A DNA stretch of 64,000 bases from Trichostrongylus colubriformis (lineage: Eukaryota; Nematoda; Chromadorea; Rhabditida; Trichostrongylidae). A model generated the notes under the pieces. It worked only from the letters and a program-made list of their open reading frames with translations, made no database searches and was not told the DNA's origin. Positions within the stretch are counted from its first letter, which is position 1. Each line of letters opens with the position of its first letter. Below, in pieces: positions 58,122 to 64,000 of this stretch. The position numbers and the translations under genes were made by a program. The stretch covers positions 44,162,727 to 44,226,726 of the forward strand of contig OZ022259.1 in assembly GCA_963978905.1 (NCBI GenBank), read 5' to 3'.

Positions 58122-58338
58122 TGATCTCCGTTTTGTTCCTTGTTTGCTTTGCTTATTCTTGTATTTTATGCTTCCGTCGCTTGTTGATTTTGTCACAGTC
58201 TTAATTGTTGATGTTGTTGTTAAATTGTTTTACCGATTCACCTTGTTTTGTTTGGTATAACAAGTTCGATCGATCCGATACCTAACCTTTTAGGACTTTT
58301 TTCATTGCCTTTGACTTTTTATCTGGAAAGAATTGGTT

Positions 58339-58349
58339 CTTTGTATCAG
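58339..58349 (+). promoter_or_regulatory. Putative spliced-leader acceptor, FHIP gene
   Basis: TTCTTTGTATCAG ends 22 bases before the ATG at 58,372 and 228 bases after the POP1 stop. No AATAAA is visible between the two genes. Confidence 0.5.
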
Positions 58350-58371
58350 GTTCTATTGCATGTGAGCCTCA

Positions 58372-61300
58372 ATGATACGGTGGTTATCACGACTGGGTTC
58401 ACCAAGCCCGTCACCGGGCTCATCCGCAATCCACGAGTCCCCTCGCAAAGGTACGTTATATTGATAGTGCGGTCCATTGAAGGGTTTTACATGATTGTGT
58501 GGCTTTCAGAGTCGGTGTCAGAAAATTGGAGCGTCGCATACGCATCTGATCCATCTGAATGGGAACGGAAATTCGGTGAATGTTGGGATGTGGTGGAGAA
58601 GATATTGGACAAGAAAGCGAATCATCCAGAGCATGACATCACCTACAGCGAGGTTATTGACCGCTTCCTTCCTTTTTAATTTTTTTCTTTCTGTTATTTT
58701 TTCTTTGTTTGCCCTTTATTAAAAGGCTGTTAACACGGATATTCCGAAATGGGCTATTATTGAAACGATGTGTTTTTGTTGATTCCACATAATTTTTGTT
58801 TGCAGATGACCCAACTAGTTGCACAATTGACGCGAATGTGTCAATTGCTAATGATGGAGGTGAACGCGCAGCCGGAACCTGCCATAGGACCCATTCTTGA
58901 TCGATATTTTACAAATCAAATAATGGAAATGGTTCTTGACTGGGCGATACAAGTGCCGGATTTTTTGAAACCCACCTGTCAGGTATGAGTAAATTTGCTC
59001 CGCGCACTTTGGATGGGTTCAGTTCTGGAGCAGCATCGGGTGCTTATACTTCTACCCATCCTTTTTTCCATCTCCGAGCGGTTTCGGAACTCATTGCGAG
59101 TTTTTGGTTGTGGCCCCATTTTTCACATGGCCTTTCTGAAGATCCCTCTCTCGCAGCTTGAAGTGTTACCGCATGCTACCTTTCCGCAATCTGTAGATCT
59201 TTCGAGAAATTAGTTGTAGTTCTTCTGATAAACGCCATTTGATTCTGAAATCTTTGAATATTGATAGCTGCTGATTTTCGCCGCAGTCCGCAATGCGAAA
59301 GCTGTTACAAGTATACTGAGTTATGGGCAAAAGCTTCGGTATCGGACGGGACTCGAACCCGCACTCATGCTTTGCGGGCATATGTGCTAATCCATTGCAC
59401 ACCGACACTCCTTTCACCTTGGCTCAGCTTTCCCGGTTCGACGCCGATATTGGCAAATCGTTATACGTGTGAGTGCTGATAAGCTACTATGCTAAATATA
59501 CCATTCAGAAGCTACGTTAAGGTGAATGGTATGTCGGTAGTGTAATGGATCAGCGCATATGCCCGTAAAGCGTGGAGTGCGGCTTTGAGTCCCGTCCAAG
59601 AATGAAGTTTCTGCTTATAACTCAGCATACCTGTAACAGCCATTTGATTAATGCCTCACCGCGGTCCGTCCTCGTTAATTTCTGGTAAGTTTGCTTGCCC
59701 TCATCCTTTTTTCTTGTCACTAGGCTGTGCGGGGGCCAAGCATGAATTTTTAGCGAAATACCGCCTACGAGGAGGAGTTATTGCCTGTTGCCTATTACGA
59801 GCAGTCTCCTAAGAAGGCAGCCTCACCCGTCTTTCCTGTCGTATGGGCCTTTTTGGAACTGAATCAGTGCTTCTATACCTGAGTAACAAACAACCTAGCG
59901 CACGCTACTCTACCGAGGTTTCGGCTCAGTCCATGTCTGCGATTTAGTTCTTGATGCATGCTCCGCTCATTCTAAGATTAGCTCGATTCTTTTGAGTGGT
60001 AGTGCTCATCTCCATAATAGAGAGGCAGACTGAGCGTTTTACCAGCCACAAATTTTTGATTTATTCCGAGCCCATTCTGTGTTATTACACAAACTTATTA
60101 CACAAACTTGTGACCATGTTTTACAGTTGGCTCTTGTTCGGATATACGAGCTCATCGTCTCTGAGAGTCATACGCAAAATCACTGCCTTCTCGTTCATAA
60201 GCCGATCTTGAATCCACTCCTGCGGCTATTTGATTGGTTCGTGAATTATTGGTTTTTGATGCGCACAACTAACAACGTTTCCTATCTGCAAAGGTGTGAA
60301 CGTGCAGAGGGACTCCGGCCCAACAAACTGGGACATCCATCGGCTACGGAGAAGCACTTTGTTGTGCTCTTGAATCAGGTAGGGGTTTTTTGGAAGATTT
60401 ACGTCAATAGGTTGTCACACTGCCTATAAGGAGCTGTTTTGTCTCAAATTTTAGTTCTTTATTTTTATTTGGATTATTTTAGATTTGTACAAAATTAGCT
60501 GAAGACCGCACATTGTTACATTTCTTTTTCTCATGTGCAGAAGGTGCTGATCAGTTTATCGTGTTTTCGCTACTCATTCCGTATTTATACGAACAGGTAA
60601 TCTATGGAAGGATTTTTTCATTTCGTTTTCGTTGGTAGCCGTGCGCCGGGAAAGCACCATGTAGGTCACGTGCTGTATTTGGCACAATCCTCATGTATCA
60701 AAGACGTCGGTACGTAACACAGCTGTTGAGGAGAGGATTATGTTCACCATGAAGTCGATTGAAGGCTTTACACTTGCTATCCGCCCTGTGGTGCGTATGA
60801 CTGCCACGCGCCACAGAGCCACATGTCTGCGATCAATCACATTGTTACCATGCACAAAAAACAAAATGCGCGCCCAGAATCATGGCCCGGTAGGGAGCCC
60901 GGCCATTTCCTTCGATTTTCACTACTGTCGCACTACCTATCACCTGGATTTTGGTAATGAGAAGTTGACCAGACTACACCTGTTACCTTTAATGGCATCA
61001 GAAGTTGTGAGGAGAAAGTGAGATCTGTGAATACACATTTTCTAAGAACAAACCTTTCACTCCAGGGAGCGGTGATGTGTGACGAAACTCGCACTGGAAA
61101 AACGCGGCATGGGGTCTTTTCACGAACCCGCAGCACAGCGAGACGTTCTGGTTCTGTTCATCCGCTGGTGGATGTCGGCGGGGCGGGACTTTGTGCGCGA
61201 CCGGTGATTTAGCTTTCACTCGTCTGCCTCCGTCTAGTGACGCAGAGGGGGCGAAAGGGAATGGGGGTTCGATCTCTCGGGTTTTTCCCGTTTTATTTCT

Positions 61301-64000
61301 TTCTTTCTCTACTGCTACACTGCTGAGCGCCTCTACTTTCATATCCCTCACTGCCACATTTACCCCTTTCGGTGTCTTTAAGAGCGTGGTGCATATCTAT
61401 AGAGTAGCAGCGAAAGGAACTGATATTTTGAAATGAAACTATCTATCAACGAATTCTTATTAGAGGGAGTGTACCGTTCTATCTTACGAGAAACGTGATG
61501 CTTTTGTGTTTTATATAGCTGTCCTAATAAATTACTTCAGAACGATGTTGGTCAATTGGCTCGTGATGCTCTCCTACTTATTCTGTCTGTATCAGCAAAC
61601 CATGAACAAATTGCCGAATTTGTTGCTTATAAAGTTTGTTTTTCTTGTTCAAAAAATGATGATGTTTGCTCAAAGGTTCCGCGAGTAATCCTCTTACAGA
61701 GTGCCTTTTGTCCTGTGGTCGCTACTGGTCTTTCTGGATGTTTCTCTCAATTAAGTCGTATTCTTGCTGGTGATGGAGTGGAGAGGCTAGTTCCTGAACA
61801 CGCGGCTGAATCCCTGGCCAATTTCCATTCCTCTTTACTTTTTTGTAATGCGGTGGTCCAGGTAGGAATGAGCTCGCCAAATTACCTATGTTTTTGCTGA
61901 AAATTCATTTGTCATGCTTTCATCCAGTATGAATCTTTTTTCATGCTACCATATGCAGTGTGAATGGAATTTGAAGGCAGCAACCTTCAAGTAGATGCTT
62001 CTGATTCCCTTTTAAAGAACTGCTGCTTGACGAATTTGTAGATCATTATCTTTTCCACAACAGTAAGCGCTTTTGCGGGTTCGAAAATTCGAAAGCTCTG
62101 CATCACAAGTCAGGCCATTCCCAATCGATACAAAGTGAAATATATCACTCATTCAGAGCTTATCAGCCTGATGAAGTTATAGAACAAAAATTTTTGTCGG
62201 CACTTCTGGTGAAATATGTGGGTTGAAAAAACTAAAAAGCTACATAAAAACTACCTCACTGAATGCTCAACATAGATTACCCATTTCGATATTATACAGC
62301 TCTCTTTTTTTCTATATGAGCAATTTCTAGAACACTTATCACAAAGCTATGTCAAATTGCATTTCTTAGAATGCTCAAAGGCACACCTCTCTATAATCTC
62401 GTTTACCTTCTTAGAGCACTGGATCTTTGGATAACTATCCAAGCAACAACCTTGTTGCCCCGCCACGGTGCGCCTGCACGGTGCTGCAGCCGCCCGTATT
62501 CCCCCTAGGCACGCCCAGTCAGCTTAGGTGGGCGTGGACAGCTAAGCGTGTGTAGTGCCGTGATGGCGTGTCAGGACGCCGCAACAAGGGCGCAACCTGG
62601 ATAGATACCCAAAGATCTACGGCCTTCTGCCTTAAGAAAATAACTCGACCATGATTAACGTGAGTGTTCTTTTAAAATCAAACTTGACCCAGGGTGGCTG
62701 TAGTTTTATTTTACATGCAGTGAAAATTCCATCACATTATTTTTAGGCTGCACACCCGGCTGTTGTTGAGCAGATATGCAGTTTCTTCTATTCGGGATTT
62801 CTGATCTCCGTCGTAAAGCCAGCACTTCTTCAGGTTCATTGCCACTTTTCAAAACTTCAAAGCTTTCTATCCATCCCAACCTAATCTTTCTACTGTAGTC
62901 TTTTTCTCTTTCAGGATGAACATGAAAGCGTTGCAGCGGCTACAGTGTACCTCCAGCTGTGTATAGAAACAGTCACGGAGCCGTCTCTTCTTCGTACTGT
63001 CATTCGGATGCTTCTGTTGGAAAAGGACGATGAGCGTCGAGTACTCATTGATGTAATAGTGGGCCGGATTGCAAATGGAGATAAGGTAATGGAATACGTG
63101 CAGTTTTATTACCTACTCTACAACTACCTATTTGGCGCTAGATCGCTACGGTTCATATCAAGTAATTAAATACGTGTTAATTTTGGTAGAAAAGAAGTTG
63201 TAAGGAAAGCCATTTTCAGCTTGGTGTCGTTTCGCTGTCTCTCTTGGATTCTCTCTTACAGATTGGATGCGAGGATCTCATGCTAGGTATGTCTCACAGT
63301 ACTTTTTACAATTTCTTTGAAATTGTTCTCTCATTTGTTTCATTAATTTTGATTTAATAAACCAGCTTTCTTTTTAATTTGTCATTATCACCGCACCATC
63401 CTTCTACTGCATATAATTGGCTTATCTGTTTGCTTGTTTGCTTGTTTGTTTATCTCTGTTTGCTTGTCAGTCTGTCTGTCTGTTCCTCTGTCACAAATTT
63501 CGGGAAGTGGTCGGCTAGACTTTCTAGAGCAGAGCAAGTTTTCTGCTCTAGCGAGGATGTGGGCTCTATGGTGACATAAGATTATTAAAGTCGGTGATTT
63601 TGAACCTGCTTCAGCATAGAGAACCTGTTTCAGTGTTGATCCTTCGACATCTACTCTCAATGCAGAACATGACACGAGCTCAACTCAGTAAAGTCCGTGA
63701 TCGTGCTCAAGCCGTAGCATCTGCTGAAAAACTGCTGGATTGTGTACCAATCTGTATGCTGAGCTTCCCTGAGGTCAGTACTTCAATAATTCATTGGGAC
63801 AGTAATTTGATCGATACATCAAAAAGAAAGGAGGTTATGAGTTTCGAAGAAAAGCGAATTGAAATAATCGAAAACTACAGCATTATTCCATTCGCTAATT
63901 ATGGCCGCAGATCTGCTTTTCCACGCCTACATCATTGATATATCGAACGAAGCCGATGGGTTCAGAGTGAGGCAGTAATCGAAAACGGCACACGACGCAT
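58372..64000 (+). CDS. FHF-complex HOOK-interacting protein (FHIP), 5' part
   Basis: FHIP joins HOOK and FTS to link dynein to endosomal cargo. Exons: 58,372-58,450; 58,510-58,652; 58,806-58,982; 60,127-60,236; 60,294-60,378; 60,483-60,596; 61,541-61,633; 61,700-61,861; 62,747-62,833; 62,915-63,085; 63,220-63,286; 63,634-63,773. All junctions keep phase. The gene continues beyond the window edge. Family landmarks in order: NWSVAYASDPSEWERKFGEC, ARDALLLILSVSANHEQIAE, SAFCPVVATGLSG, FCNAVVQ, GFLISVVKPALLQ, TVTEPSLLRTVIRMLLLEKD, LGVVSLSLLDSLL and CEDLML. The start MIRWLSRLG precedes a Ser/Pro-rich linker. Two short introns (60,237-60,293 and 61,634-61,699) are stop-free multiples of three. They are called introns because the family alignment closes up without them. 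I recall the C. elegans counterpart as C05D11.8. Confidence 0.93.
59263..59475 (-). repeat. tRNA-derived SINE-like copy, minus strand
   Basis: The minus strand shows a cloverleaf-like head: a 7-bp acceptor pairing (GTGTCGG with CCGATAC, one G-T), a D arm TGCAATGGATTAGCA, an anticodon stem ATGC/GCAT with loop CCGCAAA (GCA), and a T arm with GCGGGTTCGAGTCCCGT. A shared tail with CATAACTCAG and a CGCAATGCGGAC-like end follows. It lies in an FHIP intron. A real tRNA is possible, but the sister copies argue for a SINE. Confidence 0.65.
59525..59690 (+). repeat. tRNA-derived SINE-like copy, plus strand
   Basis: It repeats the preceding element in the opposite orientation: GTAGTGTAATGGATCAGCGC, CATATGCCCGTAAAGCGTG, a degraded B box GGCTTTGAGTCC, then ATAACTCAGCATACCTGTAA and CACCGCGGTCCG. 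The pair forms an inverted repeat with about 50 bp between. Confidence 0.7.
60988..61382 (-). mobile_element. TTAAAGACACC-ended element, inverted copy
   Basis: The right end CCCCTTTCGGTGTCTTTAA is the inverse of the left end at 51,096. The interior (GCTGAGCGCCTCTACTTTC) mirrors GAAAGTAGAGGTGCTCAG there. It lies in an FHIP intron. Confidence 0.75.
62376..62640. repeat. Diverged element with one TTTAAAGGCACACC-like end
   Basis: CAAAGGCACACCTCTC at the left resembles the MITE end at 55,228. The interior shows mirrored words (GGATCTTTGGATAACTATCC against GGATAGATACCCAAAGATC; CAACCTTGTTGCCCCG against GCCGCAACAAGG). The right end is not clear. Confidence 0.5.
63415..63500 (-). repeat. Microsatellite-like tail of a dispersed repeat
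   Basis: On the minus strand a CAGACAGACAGAC and CAAACAAGCAAAC tract follows CCCGAAATTTGTGACAGAGG. This is the same tail signature seen at 3,500, 5,120 and 50,600. It lies in the intron before the FHIP exon at 63,634. Confidence 0.6.

Noticed and set aside
59340..59400. Functional tRNA-Cys gene
   Set aside because: The fold is fair, but near-identical heads with a shared tail recur at 54.5 and 59.5 kb, so a SINE is the better reading. Kept as a repeat.

Overview
The window reads as nuclear DNA of a clade V nematode, most likely a strongylid (hookworm-like) parasite. Genes are split into many short exons (about 70-210 bp). Acceptors of the form TTTCAG or TTTTAG sit a few bases before several ATGs, as expected for spliced-leader trans-splicing. 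Introns and flanks are loaded with foldback elements, mariner derivatives, tRNA-derived SINE-like copies and tandem arrays. Six conserved protein genes were found, all on the + strand, by reading exons by eye and joining them in phase. I could run no alignment, so identities rest on motif recognition.

Layout. 1-11,600 is almost purely repetitive: a foldback element, a mosaic of one dispersed family, a 267-bp tandem array, a cluster of five GC-rich hairpins, a ~247-bp array with two alternating unit types, and a 145-bp satellite. 11,671-19,520 is a RAD9-like 9-1-1 clamp subunit gene. 19,521-22,732 is a gene-poor spacer with palindromic elements. 22,742-58,121 holds, head to tail, the small clamp-loader subunit RFC5 (called RFC3 in yeast), Mediator subunit 30, mitochondrial ribosomal protein S17 and the RNase P/MRP protein POP1. 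An FHF-complex HOOK-interacting protein (FHIP) gene begins at 58,372 and runs off the right edge.

From RFC5 to FHIP the genes lie close together. For three of the four junctions an AATAAA is followed 105-130 bp later by an acceptor just before the next ATG. This is the signature of a trans-spliced nematode operon. POP1 is stretched to 26 kb by insertions: two internally deleted mariners, a 1.04-kb long-inverted-repeat element, a composite with a tRNA-like core, several TTTAAAG-ended elements, and an antisense exon for a small Tyr/Gly-rich secreted peptide.

Functionally RAD9 and RFC5 both serve DNA-damage checkpoint and clamp loading, MED30 serves transcription, mS17 mitochondrial translation, POP1 tRNA/rRNA processing and FHIP dynein cargo linkage. 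The cluster is a housekeeping neighbourhood rather than a pathway. I found no new defence or metabolic system. The most notable items are the operon layout, three GC-AG introns that the reading frame requires, the hairpin cluster, a perfect palindrome family and the nested antisense peptide exon.
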